64,000 bases of DNA from Hahnella aquatica. GTDB lineage: Bacteria; Pseudomonadota; Gammaproteobacteria; Burkholderiales; Burkholderiaceae_A. Within the stretch, counting starts at the first letter, position 1, and each line of letters starts with the position of its first letter. The position numbers were made by a program, and so were the translations under genes. Positions 8,519 through 17,750 of the stretch are shown one piece after another. The notes beneath the pieces were generated by a model. It saw only the letters and a list, made by a program, of their open reading frames with translations. It did not search any database and had not been told where the DNA came from. The stretch is from contig OZ239144.1 in NCBI GenBank assembly GCA_965194505.1, positions 310,001 to 374,000 of the forward strand, written 5' to 3'.

Positions 8519-9178
8519 GTGCCTTTCATCGATCTCGGCATTCACTCCTTCTGGGAGTTTTTGATTGGCACGATCATCATCGTGGTGCTGCCGGGACCGA
8601 ACTCGCTCTATGTGATCACGGCCTCGGCCAGGCTGGGCGAGCGGGCCGGCTGGCGCGCGGCCTGGGGCATCTTCACCGGCGACACCATTCTGATGGCGGC
8701 CACTGCCGCCGGTGCAGCCTCGATGATGACGCTCTTTCCCACGGCATTCACGTTGATGAAGGCGTTGGGGGCGATCTTCCTCGGATGGATTGGACTGCAG
8801 TTGTTGCGGGATGGCATGCAGCGCTGGAAGGTTCCAGGCGAGGACACGTCTTCGGTGGAGTGGACGCAGCCCGATGCAGAACGCTCCGCCCCCTTCTGGA
8901 AGGCGCTCGGCCTCTCGCTCACCAACCCCAAGGCCATTCTCTTTTTCATTGCCTTCTTCACCCAGTTCGTGCGGGCCGATGCACCATCGGCGGCGATCGC
9001 CTACCTCACGCTGGGCGTGGTGGTGCAGGTGGTGAGCCTCTCCTACCTGGCGCTACTCATCTACGCAGGCCTTAAGCTTCAGGGCGCATTCGGGGCGCAC
9101 CCGCGATGGGCCGCGGTGGGCATTGTCGTGGTGAGCCTGTGCTTCCTGGGCTTTGCGATCTCCATACTGCTGGGCTGA
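8519..9178 (+). CDS. LysE/RhtB-family amino-acid exporter, LeuE-like
   Basis: 219 residues from GTG 8519. Family features: the N-terminal VVLPGPNSLYVI (the P-G-P-N/D motif of LysE/RhtB exporters), GDTILMAATAAGA, and the second-half LSLTNPKAILFFIAFF. Six membrane helices are expected. The NPKA block and overall length fit the leucine/threonine efflux group (LeuE), though substrate assignment is inference. It lies 3 bp behind the DMT gene. The 80 bp to the convergent ppc stop contain no evident gene or strong terminator. Confidence 0.87.
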   Translation: MPFIDLGIHSFWEFLIGTIIIVVLPGPNSLYVITASARLGERAGWRAAWGIFTGDTILMAATAAGAASMMTLFPTAFTLMKALGAIFLGWIGLQLLRDGMQRWKVPGEDTSSVEWTQPDAERSAPFWKALGLSLTNPKAILFFIAFFTQFVRADAPSAAIAYLTLGVVVQVVSLSYLALLIYAGLKLQGAFGAHPRWAAVGIVVVSLCFLGFAISILLG

Positions 9179-9258
9179 GAGTTCCACTTGGGATGACCCT
9201 GCGCTGCGGGCAACACCCTTCGGCTGAGGCCAGGCCGGGCCTCGGGCTCCGGCTCAGG

Positions 9259-12048
9259 TCATCCGGTGTTCCGCAGCCCCGCCGCAATCCCGTTGATTGA
9301 GATGTGAATGCCTCGCTGGGTGCGGGCATCACTCTCGCCTGCGCGGTGCCTGCGAATGAGTTCCACCTGCAGGTGGTTGAGTGGGTCGATGTACGGGAAG
9401 CGGTGCCGAATGGAGTCTGCAAGCACTGGATCTTTGGAGAGCCGCTCGCGCGTGCCGGTGAGCAGGTTGAGCGCGCGCTCGGTGCGGGCATGTTCGGCCT
9501 CGATGGCCTTGGAGATGCGTTGGGCCAGGCGCTGGTCTGAGACCAGGCTCGCATACCGGCGGGCCAGGTGAAGGTCCACCTTGGCGAGCACCATGTCCAC
9601 ATTCGAGAGCAGGGTCTGGAAGAACGGCCATTCGTTGGCCATCTCGATGAGCAGGCTGCGGTTGGCGCGCATGGCCTTGGGGCTCGCGTCTTGATTTAAG
9701 AAGGCATCAATGGCCTGGCCCAGGCCATACCAGCCCGGCAGGTTCACGCGGCTCTGGCCCCAGGAGAAGCCCCAGGGAATGGCGCGCAGGCTCTCGATGG
9801 AACGCTTGCCTGGTGCACCCGGCCGGGCTGCAGGCCGAGAGCCAATGTTGAGTGCGGCAATCTCGCTGATCGGCGTGGCCTCAAAGAAGAATTCTGCAAA
9901 GCCAGGGGTCTCATAGACCATGGCCCGGTAGGCCCTCTGGCTCTCGCGCGAGAGCATCTCGGCCGCGGCCAGCCAAGGCTCGGGCACGGTGGCACTCGAC
10001 TGCAGGAGGCTTGCCTCCAGTGTGGCGGCCACCAGGGTCTCGAGGTTGCGCCGGCCCACGGTGGGCTCGGCGTACTTGCTGGTGATGATCTCGCCCTGTT
10101 CGGTGAGCCGCAGTTGGCCTGCCACCGTGCCCGGGGCCTGGGCCAATATGGCTGCATAGCTGGGCCCGCCGCCGCGGCCCACGGTGCCACCGCGGCCATG
10201 AAAGAGCCTGAGAGACAAGCCACGCTTGTCGGCAAAGAGTGAGACAAGCCGCTGGCTTGCGCGGTAGAGCGACCAGCTGCTCGTGAAGACACCGCCGTCT
10301 TTGTTGCTGTCGGAGTAGCCGAGCATGACCTCCTGCTCACCACCCGAGCGCCGCATGAGCGCCTCGATGCCGGGCAGCTCGTAAAAGGCCCGCATGATGG
10401 GCTCAGATTCTTCCAGGTCGGCAATGGTCTCGAAGAGCGGCACCACGATGAGGCCGAGCCGGCCATTGCGCAGCGTGCCCGCGAGCAGGCCCACTTCCTT
10501 CTGCAGTACCAGCACCTCAAGCAGGTCGCTCACCGTTTCGGTGTGGCTGATGATGCAGTGGCGAATGGCATCGGGCCCAAGGGCATCTCGAACATCGCGC
10601 GCCTTCTCAAAGATGGCGAGCTCTCGTTGGGTGCGCTCGCTGTAGGTGGCACGCGGCACGCGAAGGCCACGGGGGTCTGCAAGCACCTCGAGCAGCAGGC
10701 TCTGGCGCTCGTGCTCGGGGCGCTGTGCGTAGTCCGTGCACAGGCCTGCGGTCTGCAGGAGTTCGGCCACGGTCTCTTCGTGCACGTCTGAGCTCTGGCG
10801 AAGGTCGATGGTGGCTAGGTGAAATCCGAAGGCCTGCACCGCGCGCATCAGGGGCCGCAGCCGCTCATCGGCCAGGCGCGCCCCCTTGTTGCGAATCAGG
10901 GCGGCCTCGAGTGTGCGCAGGTCCGCAAGGAAGTCATCGGCACTCGCATAGGGCTCCGAAGGGGGCAGGGCATGCCGCAGGGCCTGGGTGCCCGTGAGCC
11001 GCGTGAGCGTGGCGGCCAGGCGAGCATAAAGGCCCACCAAGGCCTGCCGATACGGCTCATCCTGCCGGTGCGGGTTGGCATCGTGGGCGGCCTGGGCGAG
11101 TGCTTCGAGGGCCGGGGTGGTGCCCCTGAGCAGGCGTGAGACCGAGAGCTCGGTGCCGAGCAGGTGCACCTCGGTCAGGTAGTACCGCAGCGCCACCTCA
11201 GCATGCTTGCGCACGGATTCCTCCAGCGTCTGGGCCGAGACATTGGGGTTGCCATCGCGGTCGCCACCAATCCAATTGCCCATGCGCAAAAAGGCGGGCA
11301 GCTTGGCCTCATCGAGCCGCTCGGCGAGCTCTCCCATGATGGCCGGAATCTGGCGCAGGAAGGTGGAGCGGTAGAAGGAGAGTGCGTTCTCGATTTCATC
11401 GGCCACGGTGAGCTTGCTGGTGCGCAGCACCCGGGTCTGCCAGAGCTGGGCGATACGGGCCCGCAGGGCGCGCTCGTTCGCTGGAAGCTCGGCGGCCTGC
11501 CCCAGGGATTGGTGCCGATGCCGTTGCGCGAGCAGCTCCGCAATGCGGCGCTCGGCATCCATCACGCTCTTGCGCTGCACCTCGGTGGGGTGGGCCGTGA
11601 GCACCGGCGAGACCAGCGCCTGCTTGAGCACGGCCAGCAGGGCAGGCTTGCGAATGCCCGCCTGCTTGAACTGAGACAGGCTGTGGGCGAGTGTGCTGGG
11701 TGACTGAGCGGCCTGCGCTTCATCGGCCAGTGCATGCGCCTCGCGCAGCCGGGCCTGGTCCTCGGCGATGTTGGCCAGGTGCGAAAAATAACTGAAGGCC
11801 CGAATCACGAGCACGGCCTCTTCGGCGCTCAGGCGGTTCAACAGTCGGTTGAGCCGTTGGCCGGCCTTGGCATCGGCATGCCGCCGGAAGGCCACGCTCA
11901 GCTGGCGGACCTCTTCCACCAGGGCGAAGGTCTTCTCGCCTTCTTGCTCGCGCAGGGTGTCGCCCAGCAGGCGGCCGAGGAATCGAATGTCGTCTCGCAG
12001 GGTGAGGTCGGTGGTGCGCATGCGTGATTCCTTGGTTGGTCGCGACAT
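9259..12048 (-). CDS. ppc: Phosphoenolpyruvate carboxylase
   Basis: 929 residues. It makes oxaloacetate from PEP and bicarbonate to refill the TCA cycle. Signatures seen: LTAHPTEVQRKSV (catalytic His region), GYSDSNKDGG, FHGRGGTVGRGGGP (Arg/Gly catalytic loop) and the C-terminal SINGIAAGLRNTG. The ATG at 12046-12048 shares its A with the TAA of the upstream pseudouridine-synthase gene (TAATG), indicating coupling. The frame is open to 12165 inside that neighbour, and MRTTDL at 12021 is an alternative start. Full family length. Confidence 0.96.
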   Translation of the reverse strand: MSRPTKESRMRTTDLTLRDDIRFLGRLLGDTLREQEGEKTFALVEEVRQLSVAFRRHADAKAGQRLNRLLNRLSAEEAVLVIRAFSYFSHLANIAEDQARLREAHALADEAQAAQSPSTLAHSLSQFKQAGIRKPALLAVLKQALVSPVLTAHPTEVQRKSVMDAERRIAELLAQRHRHQSLGQAAELPANERALRARIAQLWQTRVLRTSKLTVADEIENALSFYRSTFLRQIPAIMGELAERLDEAKLPAFLRMGNWIGGDRDGNPNVSAQTLEESVRKHAEVALRYYLTEVHLLGTELSVSRLLRGTTPALEALAQAAHDANPHRQDEPYRQALVGLYARLAATLTRLTGTQALRHALPPSEPYASADDFLADLRTLEAALIRNKGARLADERLRPLMRAVQAFGFHLATIDLRQSSDVHEETVAELLQTAGLCTDYAQRPEHERQSLLLEVLADPRGLRVPRATYSERTQRELAIFEKARDVRDALGPDAIRHCIISHTETVSDLLEVLVLQKEVGLLAGTLRNGRLGLIVVPLFETIADLEESEPIMRAFYELPGIEALMRRSGGEQEVMLGYSDSNKDGGVFTSSWSLYRASQRLVSLFADKRGLSLRLFHGRGGTVGRGGGPSYAAILAQAPGTVAGQLRLTEQGEIITSKYAEPTVGRRNLETLVAATLEASLLQSSATVPEPWLAAAEMLSRESQRAYRAMVYETPGFAEFFFEATPISEIAALNIGSRPAARPGAPGKRSIESLRAIPWGFSWGQSRVNLPGWYGLGQAIDAFLNQDASPKAMRANRSLLIEMANEWPFFQTLLSNVDMVLAKVDLHLARRYASLVSDQRLAQRISKAIEAEHARTERALNLLTGTRERLSKDPVLADSIRHRFPYIDPLNHLQVELIRRHRAGESDARTQRGIHISINGIAAGLRNTG

Positions 12049-12794
12049 TAAAAAACTTCGTGGGGGCCAAGCCGTCGCCAGTGGCCCATGGGCAGTGGGC
12101 CCAGCGCAATGCGGCCCATGCGAATGCGTTTCAGGCCCACCACCTTCAGGCCCACGAGCTCGCACATGCGACGAATCTGTCGCTTCTTGCCTTCGCGCAA
12201 GACAAAGCGCAGCTGCTGCTCGTTCTGCCAGGACACTTTGGCAGGCTTTAAGGGTTTGTCATCGAGCTTGAGGCCGTGTTGCAGGAGGGCGAGGCCCTTG
12301 GCATCGAGGCTGCCCTCCACTCGCACGAGGTATTCCTTCTCAATGGCGGAGTCTTCTCCGATGAGCACGCGGGCGATGCGGCCATCTTGTGTGAGCACGA
12401 GCAGGCCGGTGGAATCGATGTCCAATCGGCCCGCGGGTGCAAGGCCTCGGGTGGAGAACGGTGCGGGCCTGCGGGGTGGGGCCTTGGGGTCTACCCACTC
12501 GCGGTCGGGCGTGATCAGGCTCACCGCGGGCGGGTACTGGCCGTCGTCATCGGCATGCGAGACATAGCCAATGGGCTTGTTCAGTAAGACCGTGAGGCGC
12601 TGGGCCTGCTGGAGCTGCGCGCCCTTGGCCAAAGAGACCGTCTGACTGGGGTGGGCCCGGGTGCCGAGCTCGGTGACCGGCTGGCCATCGAGCAGCACAA
12701 GGCCTTGTTCAATGTATTGGTCGGCCTCTCGGCGTGAACAGATGCCGCGCTCGGCGAGCAGCTTGGAGACGCGAACGCGGCCGTCCTCGGACAT
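12048..12794 (-). CDS. RsuA/RluB/RluF-family rRNA pseudouridine synthase
   Basis: 248 residues. An N-terminal S4 RNA-binding domain (VRVSKLLAERGICSRREADQYI) is followed by the catalytic domain, with GRLDIDSTGLLVLTQDG carrying the catalytic Asp, and by the C-terminal EGKKRQIRRMCELVGL. It isomerises uridine in rRNA. The compact length and S4 domain fit RluF or RluB, and the exact site cannot be decided. The start overlaps the acuI-like stop (TGATG) and the stop overlaps the ppc start, so the three genes form a tight operon. Confidence 0.9.
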   Translation of the reverse strand: MSEDGRVRVSKLLAERGICSRREADQYIEQGLVLLDGQPVTELGTRAHPSQTVSLAKGAQLQQAQRLTVLLNKPIGYVSHADDDGQYPPAVSLITPDREWVDPKAPPRRPAPFSTRGLAPAGRLDIDSTGLLVLTQDGRIARVLIGEDSAIEKEYLVRVEGSLDAKGLALLQHGLKLDDKPLKPAKVSWQNEQQLRFVLREGKKRQIRRMCELVGLKVVGLKRIRMGRIALGPLPMGHWRRLGPHEVF

Positions 12795-13828
12795 CAGCGG
12801 TTCACATCCACCACCAATCGGCCACGCACCTGGCCATCAAGGATTCGGCTGGCCATGGGAATGGCCTCGGCCAGGCCAATCTCGGTGGTCATGGCATCGA
12901 GTGCCGCGGGCGAGAGCAGCCGTGCGAGGTCGGCCCAGGCCGCATCGCGTGCAGCACGCGGCTGCGTCACGCTATTGATGCCATAGAGCGTGACGCCTCG
13001 AAGGATGAAGGGCGCCACGGTGGCGGGGAAGTCCATGCCTTGGGCCAGGCCACAGGCCGTGACCGCACCAAAGCTTTTGGTGGCCGCGCAGGCATTGGCC
13101 AGCGTGTGGCTGCCCACGCTGTCGACCACGCCGGCCCATTGTTCTTTTTGCAGGGGCTTGCCGGGGGCAGACAGGCTCGCCCGATCGATCACGCGGGCCG
13201 CACCCAGGCCCATGAGGTAGTCGGTCTCGGTGGCGCGGCCGGTGGAGGCCACAACAGAGAACCCCAAGGCTTTGAGGAGGGCCACGGCCACGCTGCCCAA
13301 GCCGCCGGCTGCACCGGTGACCAGCACCTCGCCCTGCGACGGTTCGAGGCCGTGCTTCAAGAGTGCCTGCACGCAGAGCATGGCGGTGTAGCCGGCTGTG
13401 CCCACGGCCATGGCCTGGCGGGCCGAGAGCCCTGCGGGCTTGTGAATGAGCCAGTCCCCCTTCACGCGGGCCTCTTGGGCCAGGCCACCCCAGTGCTGCT
13501 CGCCCACGCCCCAGCCGTTCAGAATGACCTCATCGCCGGCCTTGAAGTGCGGGTCGTCGCTGTGGATCACGCGGCCGGCAAAGTCGATGCCCGGCACCAT
13601 GGGGAACTGGCGCACCACGGCGGCGCGGCCCGCCCCGCCGGTGATGGCCAGGCCGTCTTTGAAATTGATGGTGGAGTAGGCCACCTGCACATGCACATCG
13701 CCCTCGCCGGTCTGGGGAAGTTGCTCGGAAGAAAGAGACTGCACCGAGGCCAGGGTGGCCTGGGCGTTGCTCGATTCGGCGGGGGGCTTTTCCAACAAGA
13801 TGGCATTGAACATGGTGGGTGCTTTCAT
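12794..13828 (-). CDS. acuI: AcuI/YhdH-type NADPH-dependent acryloyl-CoA reductase (quinone-oxidoreductase family)
   Basis: 344 residues from ATG 13826-13828; MFNAILLEK at 13813 is an equally good start. It is a medium-chain dehydrogenase/reductase without structural zinc. Signatures: the N-terminal STINFKDGLAITG, GIDFAGRV, the Rossmann motif VTGAAGGLGSVAVALLKALG and the C-terminal GRLVVDVNR. Family knowledge: AcuI reduces acryloyl-CoA to propionyl-CoA, and the YhdH name covers close relatives of uncertain role. First gene of the leftward operon with the pseudouridine synthase and ppc; divergent from nadA, 37 bp apart. Confidence 0.85.
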   Translation of the reverse strand: MKAPTMFNAILLEKPPAESSNAQATLASVQSLSSEQLPQTGEGDVHVQVAYSTINFKDGLAITGGAGRAAVVRQFPMVPGIDFAGRVIHSDDPHFKAGDEVILNGWGVGEQHWGGLAQEARVKGDWLIHKPAGLSARQAMAVGTAGYTAMLCVQALLKHGLEPSQGEVLVTGAAGGLGSVAVALLKALGFSVVASTGRATETDYLMGLGAARVIDRASLSAPGKPLQKEQWAGVVDSVGSHTLANACAATKSFGAVTACGLAQGMDFPATVAPFILRGVTLYGINSVTQPRAARDAAWADLARLLSPAALDAMTTEIGLAEAIPMASRILDGQVRGRLVVDVNR

Positions 13829-13853
13829 GGGAGGGTGCACGGGGGACACCCCG

Positions 13854-13859
13854 TAGAAT
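13854..13859 (+). promoter_or_regulatory. nadA -10 box, probable leaderless start
   Basis: TAGAAT sits six bases before the nadA ATG (13866). A -10 box this close places the transcription start on or next to the start codon, and no Shine-Dalgarno fits between. No convincing -35 is seen 16-18 bp upstream. The same CCGTAGAAT plus six bases precedes uvrD. Confidence 0.5.
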
Positions 13860-13865
13860 AAGCCA

Positions 13866-15002
13866 ATGAACACACGCGTTTCCTTCGACTTCCCACGCCC
13901 GGATGCCGCAGGCAGTGTCTGCACGGCGCAGGCCTGGGCCCGTGTGCCCGACCCAGTGGCTGCCGAGGCGCGTGCGCCCCTGGTCGAGGAGATCAAATCA
14001 CTGCTGAAGGCCCGTAATGCGGTCTTGGTGGCGCACTACTATGTGGACCCGTTGCTGCAAGACCTGGCCTGGGAGACGGGCGGCTTTGTGGCCGACTCGC
14101 TCGAGATGGCCCGCTTTGGCCGCAACCATGCGGCCAGCACCCTGGTGGTGGCGGGCGTTCGGTTCATGGGCGAAACCGCAAAAATTCTCTCGCCCGAGAA
14201 GACCGTGCTCATGCCCGACCTCGAGGCCACCTGCTCACTGGACCTTGGCTGTCCCGTGGATGACTTCACCCGCTTTTGCGATGCCCACCCCGATCACACG
14301 GTGGTGGTCTATGCCAACACCAGTGCGGCGGTGAAGGCCCGTGCCGATTGGATGGTAACCAGTGGCTGTGCGCTGGCCATCGTGCACGAACTCCACCAGC
14401 GCGGTGAGCGCATTCTCTTTGCACCGGACCGGCACCTGGGCCGCTACATTGCAGACCAGACGGGCGCCGACATGCTGCTCTGGGAAGGCCATTGCATTGT
14501 TCACGATGAGTTCAAGGCAGCCGAGCTTGCGTCCTTGAAGGCCAAGCATCCGCAGGCCATGGTGCTGGTGCACCCGGAGTCGCCGGCCTCGGTGATTGAA
14601 CTGGCCGATGTGGTGGGCTCCACGAGCGGCATGATCAAGGCGGTGGTCGAGGGCGTGGCCCAGGAATACATTGTGGCCACCGACCAAGGCATTCTCCACC
14701 GCATGCGCCAACTCGCTCCGGGCAAGACCCTGATCGAGGCGCCCACGGCGGGCAACAGTGCCACCTGCAAGAGCTGTGCGCATTGCCCATGGATGGCGAT
14801 GAACGGCCTGGTGGGCCTGAAGGCCTGTTTGTCTTTTGAGATGGATGCCGCGCGCGCCAACCCTTACGAGGTGCAGGTGGATCCAGCCCTGGGCGTGAAG
14901 GCCTCGACCTGCATCACCCGCATGCTGGATTTCACGGCGGCCCATCCCGACAAGCTTGCCAAGGCGCAGCACGGTTTTGTGAAGAACATCGGCGCAGCCT
15001 GA
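13866..15002 (+). CDS. nadA: Quinolinate synthase A
   Basis: 378 residues. It condenses iminoaspartate with dihydroxyacetone phosphate to quinolinate, using a [4Fe-4S] cluster. The three cluster cysteines lie in recognisable places: MPDLEATCSLDLGCP, LLWEGHCIVHDEF and TCKSCAHCPWMAMNGL. Substrate-binding motifs VAHYYVDPLLQDLA, MGETAKILSP and HPESPASV are present. It is followed one base later by nadC and faces nadB, so all three enzymes to nicotinate mononucleotide are clustered. There is a TAGAAT -10 six bases ahead of the ATG. Confidence 0.97.
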   Translation: MNTRVSFDFPRPDAAGSVCTAQAWARVPDPVAAEARAPLVEEIKSLLKARNAVLVAHYYVDPLLQDLAWETGGFVADSLEMARFGRNHAASTLVVAGVRFMGETAKILSPEKTVLMPDLEATCSLDLGCPVDDFTRFCDAHPDHTVVVYANTSAAVKARADWMVTSGCALAIVHELHQRGERILFAPDRHLGRYIADQTGADMLLWEGHCIVHDEFKAAELASLKAKHPQAMVLVHPESPASVIELADVVGSTSGMIKAVVEGVAQEYIVATDQGILHRMRQLAPGKTLIEAPTAGNSATCKSCAHCPWMAMNGLVGLKACLSFEMDAARANPYEVQVDPALGVKASTCITRMLDFTAAHPDKLAKAQHGFVKNIGAA

Positions 15003-15003
15003 C

Positions 15004-15888
15004 ATGCTGGCCTTCGACGACAACGAGGGCCTGGAGGCCGCCCGGGCCCGAAATATTCTGGATGCCCTGCGCGAAGACATGGGCCTGCGCGACCACACCG
15101 CCCAGCTCGTGCCGGATCGTCCTGTCACCGCGCAGTTGGTGGTGCGAGAGCCTGCCGTGCTCTGCGGCTGCGACTGGTTCGAGGGCTGCCTGCTCGCACT
15201 CGATGCCGATGCACAAGTGCACTGGGCCTTCGAGGAGGGCGATGACATGCCGGCCGATGCCGTGGTCTGTCGCATCCAGGCCAAGGCCCGCGCACTGCTC
15301 ACGGCCGAGAGACCCGCGCTCAATTTTCTGCAGACCCTCTCGGCCACGGCCACGACCACGCGTGCCCATGTGGCAGCGATTCGGGGGGCCAGCCCCAACC
15401 CACAGGGATGCCAAGTGCTCGACACGCGCAAGACCCTGCCCGGCCTGCGTCAGGCACAGAAGTATGCCGTGCGTGTGGGCGGTGGCCACAACCAGCGCAT
15501 GGCGCTGTGGGCGGGCATCTTGATCAAAGAGAACCACATTGCGGCGGCCGGTGGCATTGCGCAGGCGGTCGCTGCTGCACGCGGGCTGGATGCGGGCGTG
15601 CCGATTCAGGTGGAGGTGGAGAACCTTGACGAGTGCGAGACGGCCTTGATGGCGGGCGCGGAGCAGGTGCTGGTCGACAACTTCAGCCTGGACGACATGC
15701 GCGCGGCGGTGGCCTTGGCGGCCGAGGTGGCGCAGCGCACGGGTCGGCCCCGAGCACAGCTGGAGGCCTCGGGTGGGCTGGACCTCTATGGCCTTCGGGC
15801 CGTGGCCGCCACCGGCGTGGACCGCATCTCGGTGGGCCGGCTCACCAAGGATATTAAAGCGGTCGACTACTCCCTTCGCGTCCTTTGA
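15004..15888 (+). CDS. nadC: Nicotinate-nucleotide pyrophosphorylase (carboxylating)
   Basis: 294 residues. It converts quinolinate and PRPP to nicotinate mononucleotide, CO2 and pyrophosphate. Motifs: AERPALNFLQTLSATAT, DTRKTLPGLRQAQKYAVRVGG (phosphoribosyl/quinolinate site), the IKENHI loop, VEVENLDE and the C-terminal ASGGLDL plus VDRISVGRLTKD. ATG 15004 follows the nadA stop by one base. The last 35 bp overlap the 3' end of nadB on the other strand, so the two convergent messages are complementary at their ends. Confidence 0.97.
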   Translation: MLAFDDNEGLEAARARNILDALREDMGLRDHTAQLVPDRPVTAQLVVREPAVLCGCDWFEGCLLALDADAQVHWAFEEGDDMPADAVVCRIQAKARALLTAERPALNFLQTLSATATTTRAHVAAIRGASPNPQGCQVLDTRKTLPGLRQAQKYAVRVGGGHNQRMALWAGILIKENHIAAAGGIAQAVAAARGLDAGVPIQVEVENLDECETALMAGAEQVLVDNFSLDDMRAAVALAAEVAQRTGRPRAQLEASGGLDLYGLRAVAATGVDRISVGRLTKDIKAVDYSLRVL

Positions 15889-17536
15889 TGGGCGTGAGGA
15901 TGGTGGGGTAGGCTACGGGCCAGGTCTTTGGGTAATCGCGGCTGTAATGCAGGCCGCGGCTCTCCTTGCGCATGAGGGCTGAGCGCACGATGAGCTCGGC
16001 GCACTCAAGCAGGTTGCGCAGCTCCAACAGATCGCGTGAGACACGGAAGTTCGCGTAGTACTCCTGCACCTCGTCTTTCAAAAGTTCAATGCGGTGCAGG
16101 GCGCGCTCGAGCCGGCGGTTGGTGCGCACAATGCCCACGTAGTTCCACATGAGCAGGCGCAGTTCATCCCAGTTGTGGGAGATGACCACGGCCTCGTCGG
16201 CATCCTCCACCTGGGATTCATCCCAGGCGAGCACGGGCTGGTTGTCGATGGGGTCTGCGCGAAGAATGGCCTGGGCGGCATTCTGGCCCACGACCACGCA
16301 CTCGAGCAGTGAGTTGCTGGCCAGCCGGTTGGCCCCATGCAGGCCGGTGTAGCCGGATTCGCCCACGGCGTAGAGGCCGGGCAGGTCGGTCTGACCATCG
16401 AGGTCGGTGACCACGCCGCCGCAGGTGTAGTGGGCCGCAGGCACCACCGGGATGGGCTGGGTGGCGATGTCGATGCCGAGTGCTGCGCACCGCGCATGAA
16501 TGTTCGGGAAGTGTTCTTTGAGGAAGGCCTCACCAAGCTTGGTCGCATTGAGGTGCACGTAGTCCAGGCCGTGGCGCTTCATTTCGAAGTCGATCGCACG
16601 GGCCACGATGTCGCGCGGGGCAAGTTCGGCGCGGGCATCGTGCTGGGGCATGAAGCGGGTGCCGTCGGGCAACTCCAGGGTGGCACCTTCACCGCGCAGG
16701 GCCTCGGTGATGAGGAAGCTGCGGTCTTGCGGGTGGTAGAGGCAGGTGGGGTGGAACTGAATGAATTCCATGTTGGCAATGCGACAGCCCGCGCGCCAAG
16801 CCATGGCCACGCCATCACCGGTGGCCGTTTCGGGGTTGCTCGTGTAGCGGTAGACCTTGCCCACCCCGCCCGTGGCCAGCACCACGCCGGCTGCGGGCAT
16901 GGCCTCCACATGGCCGGTCTCGAGGTTTAAGGCATAGAGGCCGTAGCAGGCCTTCGCAGGCTTGGGCGGGCCGACCCTGCGGTGGGCCAGGTGCCTGCGC
17001 GTGATGAGGTCGATGGCCATCCAGCCTTCGAGCAGTCGGATGTTTGGGTGGGCGCGGGCTTTGTCGAGCAGCACCTCATGGATGGCCTTGCCGGTGGCAT
17101 CGGCCGCATGCGCAATGCGCCGATGGCTGTGGCCGCCTTCCTTTACGAGGTGCAGGCCTTCAGGGCCGGTGGGGTCGGTGGTGAAGGGCACGCCGTGGGC
17201 CTGCAGCCACCGGATGGCCTGGGCACTGTGCTCGGCAATGTGGCGTGCCACGGGCTCGACCACCAGGCCTGCGCCAGCATCGAGCGTGTCGTTCACATGC
17301 GCCTGGATGTCGTCCTTCTCATCGAGCACGCCCACGATGCCGCCCTGGGCCCAGGCGGTGGCCGACTCGGCCAGGCTGCGCTTGGCGAGAATGACCACGG
17401 GCTGCTGGTCTGCCAGTTCGAGCGCCACCGTGAGGCCCGCGAGGCCTGAGCCCACGATGAGCAGCGGCAGGCGGTCGCCCGGCTGCGGCGGGGAATAGGG
17501 CGTGGTGCTCGAAGGGGCGTGTGGGCTGGAGGACAT
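15854..17536 (-). CDS. nadB: L-aspartate oxidase
   Basis: 560 residues, FAD-dependent. It oxidises L-aspartate to iminoaspartate, the substrate of NadA. Signatures: the N-terminal dinucleotide fold LLIVGSGLAGLTVALELA, GGHSHRRIAHAADATG, FIQFHPTCL, AHYTCGGV and GLHGANRLASNSLLE, then the helical C-terminal domain. The start at 17534-17536 has a proline-rich leader before the FAD fold. It converges on nadC with a 35-bp overlap. The 214 bp upstream to gph (17537-17750) hold no gene I can support and no strong promoter match. Confidence 0.96.
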   Translation of the reverse strand: MSSSPHAPSSTTPYSPPQPGDRLPLLIVGSGLAGLTVALELADQQPVVILAKRSLAESATAWAQGGIVGVLDEKDDIQAHVNDTLDAGAGLVVEPVARHIAEHSAQAIRWLQAHGVPFTTDPTGPEGLHLVKEGGHSHRRIAHAADATGKAIHEVLLDKARAHPNIRLLEGWMAIDLITRRHLAHRRVGPPKPAKACYGLYALNLETGHVEAMPAAGVVLATGGVGKVYRYTSNPETATGDGVAMAWRAGCRIANMEFIQFHPTCLYHPQDRSFLITEALRGEGATLELPDGTRFMPQHDARAELAPRDIVARAIDFEMKRHGLDYVHLNATKLGEAFLKEHFPNIHARCAALGIDIATQPIPVVPAAHYTCGGVVTDLDGQTDLPGLYAVGESGYTGLHGANRLASNSLLECVVVGQNAAQAILRADPIDNQPVLAWDESQVEDADEAVVISHNWDELRLLMWNYVGIVRTNRRLERALHRIELLKDEVQEYYANFRVSRDLLELRNLLECAELIVRSALMRKESRGLHYSRDYPKTWPVAYPTILTPIKGREGSSRPL

Positions 17537-17750
17537 GGATGCGCGCAGAGGAGGAGGGGTTGCCCGTGGATGCGAAGGCTCCGACCCCGAACCGGGCGGT
17601 TCAGGTGGGCGCGGTCAGCCGGGCTTCGGGTTCATCCGACGGTGGGACGATCACGCCCACCCGGCAATTTCCATGCCCTTTGGGTACACATTGGTTCAGA
17701 GGAATATGAGGCCTCCGCACCACAGGCGCTTTGAGCATAGGCCTCTGGGC

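Noticed and set aside
12734..13861. Long plus-strand open frame over the acuI-like gene
   Set aside because: The minus strand encodes a clear MDR reductase. The plus reading is Gly/His/Ala-rich shadow sequence.
14235..15431. Long minus-strand open frame over nadA/nadC
   Set aside because: Antisense to two well-supported enzymes; no motifs.
17537..17750. Gene or regulatory RNA upstream of nadB
   Set aside because: No frame with family features, and only the short self-palindromic GAGGCCTC elements; nothing supportable.
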